From Pseudomonadota bacterium (GTDB taxonomy: Bacteria > Desulfobacterota > Desulfobulbia > Desulfobulbales > JAGXFP01), in the NCBI GenBank assembly GCA_030673265.1, contig DAOVJK010000155.1:1-7125 (forward strand): a stretch of 7,125 nucleotides of DNA, given 5' to 3'. Position numbers and translations under genes: made by a program. The notes beneath the pieces are model-generated. The model was not told where the DNA came from. It saw only the letters and a program-made list of their open reading frames with translations, and made no database searches. Shown here piece after piece: positions 1-6,129 of the stretch. How positions within the stretch are numbered: the first letter of the stretch is position 1; the number at the start of each line of letters is the position of its first letter.

Positions 1-1
1 C

Positions 2-1666
2 GTGGCCACCGATCTTTTTTTTGAACATATTGACGAAACCCTCGGTGCGGTGCGGCGGGTTAAGGGCGATGTTGTTCTAGAAAAGGGCTTGGCAGTAGTT
101 AATGGTCGAATCCAGTTGACCGATCCGGAGTTATTGGTCCGGAAACCCATTCTGCTCTTTAAAATTTTCAGCCAGGCTGCCCGGACCGGGCTGCCAATCC
201 ATTTCAGAACCAGGCAGCTTGTCTCGGGCAGCCTCGGTCTCATCGATGATGATTTCAGGAGTTCCCGACGGGCGGCCCATGAGTTTATCGATATCCTGGG
301 CGCGGCAACTATTCCTTTACCTTTACTGACAACCATGTTGGAAACAGGTCTCCTCTCCGCTTACCTCCCGGAATTTGGCCCCCTTGAATCGCTGGCCCAG
401 CATGATGTCTTCCACGTTAATACCGTAGATCGGCATCTGCTGCAGACCGTTGAAGAATTGCAGCGGTTAGCGGATGAACAGTCGCTGGTAATGTCGGAGC
501 TGACAACTCCCCATATCCTTAATCTCGGCGGCCTGCTCCACGATATCGGCAAGGGCCGAGGGGGCAAGCATGACGAGGTCGGGGCGGAAATAGCCGGTCA
601 GATCGGTAAACGGTTGGGTCTGAATGATAAGGATCTGGAGGAGCTGCAGTTTCTGGTGCGCCACCACCTCTATCTGTCTGATATCGCCCAGCGTCGGGAT
701 CTGGAGGATGAGGCCGTGATCTTTCAGTGTGCCGAACTGATTAAAGATCCGAACCGGTTGCGGATGTTATATCTGTTGTCAATTGCCGATGCCAGAGCTA
801 CTGGGCCCAAGGCCTGGAGTGAATGGAAGGGCGCGTTACTGCAGGATCTTTATCTGCGGATTGGCCATGCTCTGGATCAGTCCGACTGGATTGATCCCGA
901 TCGGCAGCAGGCAAGTCAGTGGATGCGGGAACATGTTGCTGATGCGTTGGCAGGTGTCTCTGGCGATTGGCTGGAAAATCTGCCCGACGACTATCTGCTT
1001 AATTACAGTGTGCAGGAGGTTGTCGAACACATTGGTCTGAAAGAAAAACTCACAGGCCGGAGGGCTTTGCTGGTCCCGACCGATCATGGTGATCACTGGT
1101 CTGTTCTGATCGTCAGCCGGGATCGGACCGGGCTGCTTTCCAGGATCTGCGGTACCCTGGCCCTTAATAATCTCAGTGTGCTGTCGGCGAAGATTCATAC
1201 CTGGCCGGACGGGACGGTTGTCGATGTTGTTGATGTTAAACCGGTATTCAATAATAACTTTCATGAGCAGGATTGGCTGGGCCTGACCACTGATCTTAAT
1301 CTGGTTCTGGAGAATCGATTAGGGTTGGCCCATCGTTTGGCCGCCAAAAAGACCGCCAAGCGCTCTGGGCCTGCGGTCGAACATCAACGCTATGCTACCA
1401 CCGTTAAGATTGACAACAAGTCCTCCCGCTTCTTTACTCTCATAGAGGTCTTCTCGGAAGATCAGCTCTCCTTGCTCTACGATATAACCAGAACTATGGC
1501 TGATTTTGAGATAAATATTTCTAAAGCCATGATCTCGACCCGCCGGGGTCAGCTTATCGATGTTTTTTATGTTCTGGATGGGAATGACGCCAAGGTAACG
1601 AATTCAAAGAATCTGCAGGAAATTAAGCAGGCTCTCACCTTTGCTGCTGTAAACAGTGGTTCTTGA
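2..1666 (+). CDS. glnD: Bifunctional PII uridylyltransferase/uridylyl-removing enzyme GlnD, 5'-truncated
   Basis: GlnD is the cytoplasmic nitrogen sensor that uridylylates PII proteins when glutamine is low and removes UMP when glutamine is high. The 554 visible residues cover the end of the PII-uridylyltransferase helical region (about 1-130), the HD domain (about 140-265) and two C-terminal ACT domains (about 366-412 and 468-528). The HD metal ligands are visible: His145, His180-Asp181 in a HDIGKGRGGKH motif, His221-His222, and Asp263 in IADARATGPK. RRDLED at 231-236 is also typical. Family members are about 850-900 residues, so roughly 300 N-terminal residues, including the nucleotidyltransferase catalytic motif, lie upstream. 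The GTG at position 2 is therefore an internal valine, not a start. Oddity: ACT1 has the glycine loop DRTGLL (374-379), while ACT2 reads DQLSLL (487-492), with serine where glycine is expected. No clear terminator follows the TGA. Identification is secure from motifs and domain order. Confidence 0.96.
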   Translation: MATDLFFEHIDETLGAVRRVKGDVVLEKGLAVVNGRIQLTDPELLVRKPILLFKIFSQAARTGLPIHFRTRQLVSGSLGLIDDDFRSSRRAAHEFIDILGAATIPLPLLTTMLETGLLSAYLPEFGPLESLAQHDVFHVNTVDRHLLQTVEELQRLADEQSLVMSELTTPHILNLGGLLHDIGKGRGGKHDEVGAEIAGQIGKRLGLNDKDLEELQFLVRHHLYLSDIAQRRDLEDEAVIFQCAELIKDPNRLRMLYLLSIADARATGPKAWSEWKGALLQDLYLRIGHALDQSDWIDPDRQQASQWMREHVADALAGVSGDWLENLPDDYLLNYSVQEVVEHIGLKEKLTGRRALLVPTDHGDHWSVLIVSRDRTGLLSRICGTLALNNLSVLSAKIHTWPDGTVVDVVDVKPVFNNNFHEQDWLGLTTDLNLVLENRLGLAHRLAAKKTAKRSGPAVEHQRYATTVKIDNKSSRFFTLIEVFSEDQLSLLYDITRTMADFEINISKAMISTRRGQLIDVFYVLDGNDAKVTNSKNLQEIKQALTFAAVNSGS

Positions 1667-1852
1667 CTTGTTTGCCGCCGCCCCAATCTGTGATAAAGCC
1701 AGGTTAGGTCAATAAATTAAGAACGTCGCCTGGTCCCGTCGAGAGAAGACGCTTTCTTGATTTTACTTTCTTTGCTCTTCAATAGAATCTCTTTGACATA
1801 CGGTGTTGCGAGAAGGGGGAGTCAGCCTGCCGCGAATGGGCAAAAATCTCTC

Positions 1853-3070
1853 TTATTGCCCCAGAGGGACTCTCTGATAAATAGTTCTCATTTGAGGGAC
1901 CTCTTTCATAAAGAGGTCCACGAGGTTTGGGTCAAAATAGGTCTCTCGCATACGCCCGACCTCTTCTACTGCGTCATCAAAATGCCAGGCCTTTTTGTAT
2001 GGCCGCTCAGAGGTAAGCGCATCGAAGACATCACAGATTGAGGTGATTCGGCTGGCGAGAGGAATCTGCCGGTTAGCTAACCCCTGCGGATAGCCGGAAC
2101 CGTCCCATTTTTCATGATGGTTAAGGGCGATGGACTGCGCTACCTGCAAGAGGGTGGATTGGCCTTCACTCAATAAATCGGAGCCAACCTGACAATGGGT
2201 TTTTATAATATCAAATTCCTCAAGCGAAAGAGGCCCAGGTTTTTGCAGAATTGAATCCGCGATCCCCAACTTGCCAACATCATGCATGGGTACCGCATGG
2301 AATAACACGTTGTTGGCGTTTTTGCTCAGTCCGTATGAACTGCCGAGGACAGCACAGTACTGGCTTAATCTTTTTATGTGGGAGCCGGTCCCGCCATCTC
2401 GGAAAGCGGTCGCCTGGGTAAGGCGGGCAAGAACATCCAGATGGGCCTTTTTGAGCTCCCTGGAGCGTTCCTCAACTAACGACTCCAGGTTTTCCTTGTG
2501 GAATTTTAGCTCAGACTGTACTTCGACAAGGGTTTCTTCCAGTTGCATCTCCTTGGTGACGTCAATCAGGGTCCCATAGGAAAGTACGATCCGATCTCGA
2601 TCATGCATCTCAATTCTGGCCAGGTCCTTGAGCCACAGTGGGCGGCCATTAGCATCGAATTTGTATACCGCATCGACCCCCCCACCTCGCTCTGCCATAC
2701 TGCGCATCGCGTCACGCAATCTCTCGATTTGGGCCTTGTCAAGAATGATTTTGTCAATCGTGGGAGGTTGATCCTGGACCCGGTAGAGGCAACGGGTAAT
2801 GATGTTATCCCGCAGAGCCCCAGCTACTCCTGTGGAGTTAAATCCGAGTAATTCCTGTAACTTTGCTCCGGCATATTCATACCAGATATGGCCACCCTCC
2901 GGTAACCAGGCGGCTATATAAGGAATTATCGGAGAGCCAACCCCCTCCAGGGCCTTAAAGTGGGCAATGGAAGAAAGGAGATTCTTTTTCAACTCGGCGC
3001 TATACGGTCCGGAAAGAATTCTTCCCGTATACTTCCGTTTGCCGAAGGAGGAGGAAATATTTTCAGTCAT
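1853..3070 (-). CDS. PAS domain HD-GYP protein, predicted cyclic-di-GMP phosphodiesterase
   Basis: HD-GYP enzymes hydrolyse c-di-GMP, lowering the second messenger that promotes surface attachment. This 405-residue protein has no signal peptide or clear membrane segment, so it is probably cytoplasmic. Residues about 45-175 look like a PAS/PAC sensor (ending GTLIDVTKEMQ), 175-210 a charged coiled coil, and 208-395 the HD-GYP domain. Visible residues are His231, His263-Asp264 with Lys267 (HDVGK), His292, His318-His319, the DGSGYP signature (323-328) and Asp347 before FDALTSERPYK. The usual RDxETGxH entry motif is RDGGTGSH (224-231): glycine 227 replaces the glutamate that binds a third metal in some homologues. 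The ATG at 3070 is the only usual start before an in-frame TAG nine codons upstream, but it has no Shine-Dalgarno match. The gene converges on glnD and diverges from rnfC. The PAS ligand cannot be told from sequence. The family call is firm; the activity is inferred. Confidence 0.92.
   Translation of the reverse strand: MTENISSSFGKRKYTGRILSGPYSAELKKNLLSSIAHFKALEGVGSPIIPYIAAWLPEGGHIWYEYAGAKLQELLGFNSTGVAGALRDNIITRCLYRVQDQPPTIDKIILDKAQIERLRDAMRSMAERGGGVDAVYKFDANGRPLWLKDLARIEMHDRDRIVLSYGTLIDVTKEMQLEETLVEVQSELKFHKENLESLVEERSRELKKAHLDVLARLTQATAFRDGGTGSHIKRLSQYCAVLGSSYGLSKNANNVLFHAVPMHDVGKLGIADSILQKPGPLSLEEFDIIKTHCQVGSDLLSEGQSTLLQVAQSIALNHHEKWDGSGYPQGLANRQIPLASRITSICDVFDALTSERPYKKAWHFDDAVEEVGRMRETYFDPNLVDLFMKEVPQMRTIYQRVPLGQ
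1897..1919. repeat. Perfect 10-bp inverted repeat with 3-base loop
   Basis: Left arm 1897-1906 (GGACCTCTTT), loop CAT 1907-1909, right arm 1910-1919 (AAAGAGGTCC). The arms are exactly complementary. The repeat lies inside the last 25 codons of the HD-GYP gene, where it encodes the segment VDLFMKEV, and about 230 bases past the glnD stop. No T-run follows on either strand, so it is not a canonical intrinsic terminator. It could slow polymerase or protect a 3' end for one or both convergent transcripts, or be a by-product of the coded amino acids. Confidence 0.6.
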
Positions 3071-3099
3071 GTCAGCCCGTTTGAGATAAGAATGCTAAC

Positions 3100-3118
3100 T
3101 TTAAGCGCCTTTAAACGC
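3100..3118. repeat. Short direct repeat upstream of the HD-GYP gene
   Basis: TTTAAGCGC at 3100-3108 and TTTAAACGC at 3110-3118 match at 8 of 9 positions, with starts 10 bp apart. They would face the same side of the helix. The pair lies 30-48 bases upstream of the HD-GYP start codon and downstream of the proposed promoter at 3198-3226. A regulator-binding site is possible, but so is chance in AT-rich DNA. Confidence 0.25.
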
Positions 3119-3197
3119 TTGGTGACCTTAGGGACGGTGCGGTGGAATAAAGGCCGTGTAGCCACTTTCCCCGTATAAACATTTACTGTCACTACTG

Positions 3198-3226
3198 ATA
3201 ATAGTCCATTGCAAGAGGCTGTTCAA
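3198..3226 (-). promoter_or_regulatory. Candidate sigma70 promoter of the HD-GYP gene
   Basis: Read on the minus strand, a -35 element TTGAAC (3226-3221) is followed after exactly 17 bases by a -10 element TATTAT (3203-3198). The -10 matches the consensus at 5 of 6 positions and the -35 at 4 of 6. Transcription would start near 3190 and give a leader of about 120 nt before the ATG at 3070. It is the best-spaced promoter-like pair found in the gap, but it rests on consensus matching alone. Confidence 0.42.
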
Positions 3227-3535
3227 TACATACTTATCAAAGATTAACTGGTTCGACGCCCTTTTTTTTCAAATTAATATCTTGGTTCTAACGACTTCAA
3301 CGAAGGCGGATCAAGCCAATTGATTCCTAATGCGGTCATTCTGTCTGGGATGCTATTTTATCATGGATCCTGAGCATCGATATTTAATGATAAAAAAACC
3401 TATTAAAGTTAAAGGGTGGGCCGGAGGCAGGTCATGTAAAGGCTCATTTTTAATTGCCTTCAGTAATTTTATGGAGTTGTTGGTGAATGAATAGCGGTTA
3501 GCAATTTTCCTTTGTTGCATAAGTTTGCCGATTTG

Positions 3536-3563
3536 CTGACAGAATTTATTTTTTGGATATTTT
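3536..3563 (+). promoter_or_regulatory. Weak candidate sigma70 promoter of the rnf operon
   Basis: CTGACA (3536-3541, 5 of 6 matches to TTGACA) is followed by a 16-base spacer and TATTTT (3558-3563, 4 of 6 matches). A start near 3570 would give a leader of about 150 nt containing the inverted repeats at 3601-3615 and 3682-3692. An overlapping alternative, TTGCCG (3525-3530) with TATTTT (3547-3552), is about as good. The DNA is so AT-rich that chance matches are likely. Confidence 0.22.
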
Positions 3564-3600
3564 ATTGGCCTATTATTTCAACTGTGGTAGCTTATCTGGC

Positions 3601-3615
3601 CAAGAATTGTTCTTG
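3601..3615. repeat. Inverted repeat in the presumed rnfC leader
   Basis: CAAGAA (3601-3606), spacer TTG, TTCTTG (3610-3615): 6-bp perfect arms, extendable by an outer GG/CC pair if one C is bulged. It lies about 105 bases before the rnfC start. It may be an operator for a dimeric regulator or a small RNA hairpin. A second, competing pairing exists between TTGGCC (3565-3570) and GGCCAA (3598-3603), which share bases with its left arm. Confidence 0.35.
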
Positions 3616-3720
3616 CCGGTTTAACGTAGCGGGGAATATTGCCTCTGTAGGTTAATCGGGAAAATAAATTGAATTAATTGCCTTGAATCAAGACCTGAGC
3701 CGGACTTTTAGATAAACGAT

Positions 3721-5043
3721 ATGGCATCCTTACTGACATTTCCTAAAGGCGGCATCCATCCGCCGGAAGCAAAAGAACTGACAGCCGATCTTGCGGTAGA
3801 GGAGATGGTTGTTCCCGCTGAACTTGAGATTGTTCTCGGTCAGCATATCGGCGCCCCTTGCACGCCAACAGTTGCCAAGAAAGACGCGGTCAGCGAGGGG
3901 GATCTGCTTGGTGAAGTAGTAAAGGGGCTTGGCGTGCCACTGCATAGTCCGGTGGCTGGAACCATCAAAACCCTTGGCATGTCGGCTCATCCGATGCGGG
4001 TCAGCGTACCGTCGGTCACCATCAAAACTGATCTCGAAGCCCCTGCCCGTAAATACCAGAAAAGTGACTGGCAGAAGGTCAGCAAGGAAGATCTGCTGAA
4101 AAAGGTCCACGCTGCCGGGGTGATCGGCGTTGGCGGGGCCGGTTTCCCTACCCATGTTAAACTGAATCCACCGCCCAGTAATCCGGTTGATACCCTGATC
4201 CTGAACGGGGCCGAGTGTGAGCCTTATATCACCGCCGACTATCGGCAGATGCTTGAAGCAAATGCTGAGATTGTTGAGGGCGCTAAAATCATCCTCAAGA
4301 TCCTCGGGATCAATAAATGTATTATCGGCATCGAGAACAATAAGCCCGAAGCGATCAAGGTCATGACCGAGGCGGCGGCAACTGGTTCCACTACCGAATT
4401 TCAGGTCTCAGTCCAGCCCCTCCAGGTTAAATACCCGCAAGGTTCAGAGAAGCAGCTGATCCAGACCCTGACCGGGCGCAAGGTTCCGGCCTTTGCCCTG
4501 CCTTCGGCGGTCGGTGTGGTTGTTCATAACGTCAGCACCACCAAGGCTATCTACGATGCGGCCGTGCTCGGTAAGCCCCTCTACGAAAAGATTGTGACTA
4601 TCTCCGGCAAGGGGATCAAGCGGCCGGCCAATCTCCGGATTAAGGTCGGGACCAAGCTCAGCGATATCGTTGCGTACCTCGGTGGAGTCACTCCTGAGTT
4701 GTCAAAGATAATCATGGGCGGACCGATGATGGGTTTTGCGGTCTCCTCCCTTGATATTCCGATTACCAAGACTACTTCGTCGGTGCTTTTCCTGGCCGGG
4801 GATGAGATCGATTCCAGTCCCCATTCCCAGTGCATTCGTTGCGGCTGGTGTCTTGAGGCCTGCCCGATGGGGCTTGAGCCCAAAGAGATCGCTCTGCATG
4901 TCGAAGCCGGTCGTCCTGAGGATACCGGACGGTTCGGGGTTTTTGAATGTTTTGAATGTGGTTGCTGCGCCTATGTCTGCCCGGCCAAGAGACCGTTGGT
5001 GCAGTTCATCAGACTGGCCAAGATGAAGGCGAAGAACGAATAA
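3721..5043 (+). CDS. rnfC: Rnf complex subunit RnfC (FMN and 2x[4Fe-4S] protein)
   Basis: RnfC is the membrane-associated cytoplasmic subunit of the Rnf complex, where electrons pass to or from NAD(H) during ferredoxin:NAD+ oxidoreduction. The N-terminus FPKGGIHPPEAKELT is characteristic and supports the ATG at 3721. Residues about 1-105 form the RnfC_N barrel. About 125-265 is the flavin/NADH-binding region related to the complex I 51-kDa subunit, with GVGGAGFPTHVK (136-147), LNGAECEPYITADY (161-174) and KYPQGSEKQLI (237-247). Two ferredoxin-type clusters follow: Cys371/374/377/381 and Cys410/413/416/420, with an extra Cys415 inside the second. At 440 residues it is a short, clostridial/Desulfobacterota-type RnfC without the long repeat-rich tail of gammaproteobacterial versions. 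It is the first gene of the operon, and no Shine-Dalgarno match sits at useful spacing before the ATG, unlike rnfD, rnfG and rnfE. Confidence 0.96.
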   Translation: MASLLTFPKGGIHPPEAKELTADLAVEEMVVPAELEIVLGQHIGAPCTPTVAKKDAVSEGDLLGEVVKGLGVPLHSPVAGTIKTLGMSAHPMRVSVPSVTIKTDLEAPARKYQKSDWQKVSKEDLLKKVHAAGVIGVGGAGFPTHVKLNPPPSNPVDTLILNGAECEPYITADYRQMLEANAEIVEGAKIILKILGINKCIIGIENNKPEAIKVMTEAAATGSTTEFQVSVQPLQVKYPQGSEKQLIQTLTGRKVPAFALPSAVGVVVHNVSTTKAIYDAAVLGKPLYEKIVTISGKGIKRPANLRIKVGTKLSDIVAYLGGVTPELSKIIMGGPMMGFAVSSLDIPITKTTSSVLFLAGDEIDSSPHSQCIRCGWCLEACPMGLEPKEIALHVEAGRPEDTGRFGVFECFECGCCAYVCPAKRPLVQFIRLAKMKAKNE

Positions 5044-5052
5044 GTACTGCTG

Positions 5053-5057
5053 AGGAG
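5053..5057 (+). promoter_or_regulatory. Ribosome binding site that sets an ATT start for rnfD
   Basis: AGGAG (5053-5057) is followed by 7 bases and then ATT at 5065. There is no ATG, GTG or TTG at that distance. The next conventional start in frame is the GTG at 5140, which has no good site in front (GGAAGG about 17 bases away) and would delete conserved N-terminal residues. The site therefore argues for initiation at ATT. Confidence 0.65.
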
Positions 5058-5064
5058 AAGAACC

Positions 5065-6129
5065 ATTAAACAGCAAGAAACAGATAGCCCGCCCCAGGGT
5101 GCGGCGCACGGAGTATGGAAGGTTTCGGTCTCTCCCCATGTGCGGAGCAGCGAGTCGGTTGAGAAGATCATGTGGACCGTGGCGGCCTGTCTGGTGCCCC
5201 CCCTGATCCTGTCGGTATTTATTTTCGGGATTCAGACCCTGATTATTACTGCCGTTAGTGTCGTTAGTTGCGTCGGGGTGGAGTATCTCAGTCAGAAGAG
5301 TCTCGGCCGCAAGGTCACCATCAAGGACGGCAGCGCCGTTATTACCGGAATGCTGATTGCCTTTGTGATTCCGCCTGGAGTTAATTATCTGTTGCCGGTT
5401 CTCGGCGCGGTAATGGCGATCTATATCGGCAAGCATCTGCTGGGCGGGATCGGTTACAATATTTTTAATCCGGCTCTGCTGGCCCGGGCCTTTCTGCTGG
5501 CTACCTTTCCGGTCGCCATGACCTCCTCCTGGCTGCCCCCCCTTAAAGAAATGGCGATTTTCTCGTATCTGGGGACTTCCATCGATGCGATTTCAACCGC
5601 CACGCCGCTGGCGGTGCTCAAGGAAGGGGGAATGGTCGCCTTTACTGCCCAGTTTGGTGAGGCTGCCAATCTTTATACTACTTTCTTTCTGGGCTGGCGG
5701 CCCGGCTGTATTGGCGAGACCTCGGGTCTGCTGATCGTTCTGGGCGGCCTTTACCTGCTTTACCGTGGCTATATCACCTGGCATATCCCGGTTTCGGTCA
5801 TCGGAAGTGTGGCCCTGCTTTCGTGGGCCTTCGGTGGTGAGACGCTTTTCGGCGGTGATCCTCTGCTGGCCGTGCTCTCCGGCGGTATCCTGCTGGGTGC
5901 CTTTTTTATGGCCAATGACTATGTTACCTGCCCGACTAATAAGACTGCGCAGCTGGTCTATGGAGTCGGGATTGGCGCATTGACGGTCCTTATCCGCCAG
6001 AAGGGCGGTTACCCGGAAGGAATCTGCTACGCCATCCTGTTGATGAATCCCTTGAGCTCCGTGTTCGATGACTGGTTCAAGCCTAAACGGTTTGCGCCGC
6101 CGTTGGCCCCTCAGGGGGGTGCAAAATGA
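5065..6129 (+). CDS. rnfD: Rnf complex membrane subunit RnfD, probable ATT start
   Basis: RnfD is an integral membrane subunit, homologous to NqrB, that carries covalent FMN and forms part of the ion-translocating core with RnfA and RnfE. From the ATT the protein is 354 residues with about ten hydrophobic segments. The flavinylation motif is ISTATPL with acceptor Thr180 (codon at 5602). Other family motifs are GGIGYNIFNPALLARA, GCIGETSGLLIVLGG, FMANDYVTCPTN and RQKGGYPEG followed by YAILLMN. Start choice: the reading frame is open from the rnfC stop codon onwards, and the conserved segment VSVSPHVRSSESVEKIMW lies partly before the GTG at 5140. The only well-placed start codon behind a ribosome binding site is ATT 5065, giving an N-terminus (M)KQQETDSPPQG. 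The gene begins 21 bases after rnfC and overlaps rnfG by 4 bases (ATGA). Function is firm; the start is inferred, and a CTG at 5047 or 5050 or a sequencing error at the start codon remain alternatives. Confidence 0.93.
   Translation: MKQQETDSPPQGAAHGVWKVSVSPHVRSSESVEKIMWTVAACLVPPLILSVFIFGIQTLIITAVSVVSCVGVEYLSQKSLGRKVTIKDGSAVITGMLIAFVIPPGVNYLLPVLGAVMAIYIGKHLLGGIGYNIFNPALLARAFLLATFPVAMTSSWLPPLKEMAIFSYLGTSIDAISTATPLAVLKEGGMVAFTAQFGEAANLYTTFFLGWRPGCIGETSGLLIVLGGLYLLYRGYITWHIPVSVIGSVALLSWAFGGETLFGGDPLLAVLSGGILLGAFFMANDYVTCPTNKTAQLVYGVGIGALTVLIRQKGGYPEGICYAILLMNPLSSVFDDWFKPKRFAPPLAPQGGAK
6113..6119 (+). promoter_or_regulatory. Ribosome binding site of rnfG inside the rnfD end
   Basis: A purine run AGGGGGG (6113-6119) ends 6 bases before the rnfG ATG at 6126. 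It lies in the last codons of rnfD, whose TGA (6127-6129) overlaps the rnfG start as ATGA. This fits tight translational coupling. Confidence 0.6.

Larger units (their letters stand above)
3071..3720. other. 650-base divergent intergenic region, no convincing gene
   Basis: This gap separates the divergent HD-GYP gene and rnfC. It is clearly AT-richer than the flanking genes: 3541-3600, for example, has only 18 G/C in 60 bases. Both transcription units should start here. Seen inside are a TTGAAC/TATTAT promoter-like pair on the minus strand (3198-3226), a weaker plus-strand pair (3536-3563), a direct repeat next to the HD-GYP start (3100-3118) and inverted repeats in the presumed rnfC leader (3565-3603, 3601-3615, 3682-3692). 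The T8 run at 3262-3269 has no stem before it. The longest unreported reading frame I considered is 43 codons (3363-3494), with poor start context. No tRNA, known riboswitch core or cytochrome gene was recognised; some Desulfovibrio rnf loci carry a multihaem cytochrome gene just before rnfC. Confidence 0.6.

Noticed and set aside
2..1666. glnD as a complete gene starting with GTG at position 2
   Set aside because: The protein would lack the nucleotidyltransferase domain and begin mid-domain; the gene is simply cut by the window edge.
3250..3270. GGTTCGAC followed by a T8 run, looking like a tRNA T-arm or an intrinsic terminator
   Set aside because: The bases flanking TTCGACG do not pair into a 5-bp T-stem, no acceptor or anticodon arm is seen, and no stem precedes the T-run.
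3385..3450. AAAGGGTGGGCC...AAAGGCTC resembling pieces of a c-di-GMP (GEMM) riboswitch
   Set aside because: The required GEMM core segments and paired stems could not be laid out; the likeness is limited to short purine-rich words.
3363..3494. A 43-codon ATG-to-TAG reading frame in the intergenic region, beginning MDPEHRYLMIKK and ending MELLVNE
   Set aside because: It has no good ribosome binding site (GGGA lies about 12 bases upstream), no recognisable domain, and lies in AT-rich DNA where such frames arise by chance. Conservation in relatives would be needed to revive it.
3598..3618. A sigma54-type -24/-12 promoter (TGGC...TTGC)
   Set aside because: The GG and GC elements are 15 bases apart instead of about 10.
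5140..6129. A shorter rnfD starting at GTG 5140
   Set aside because: It cuts into the conserved VSPH..RS segment and lacks a spaced ribosome binding site, whereas ATT 5065 has one.
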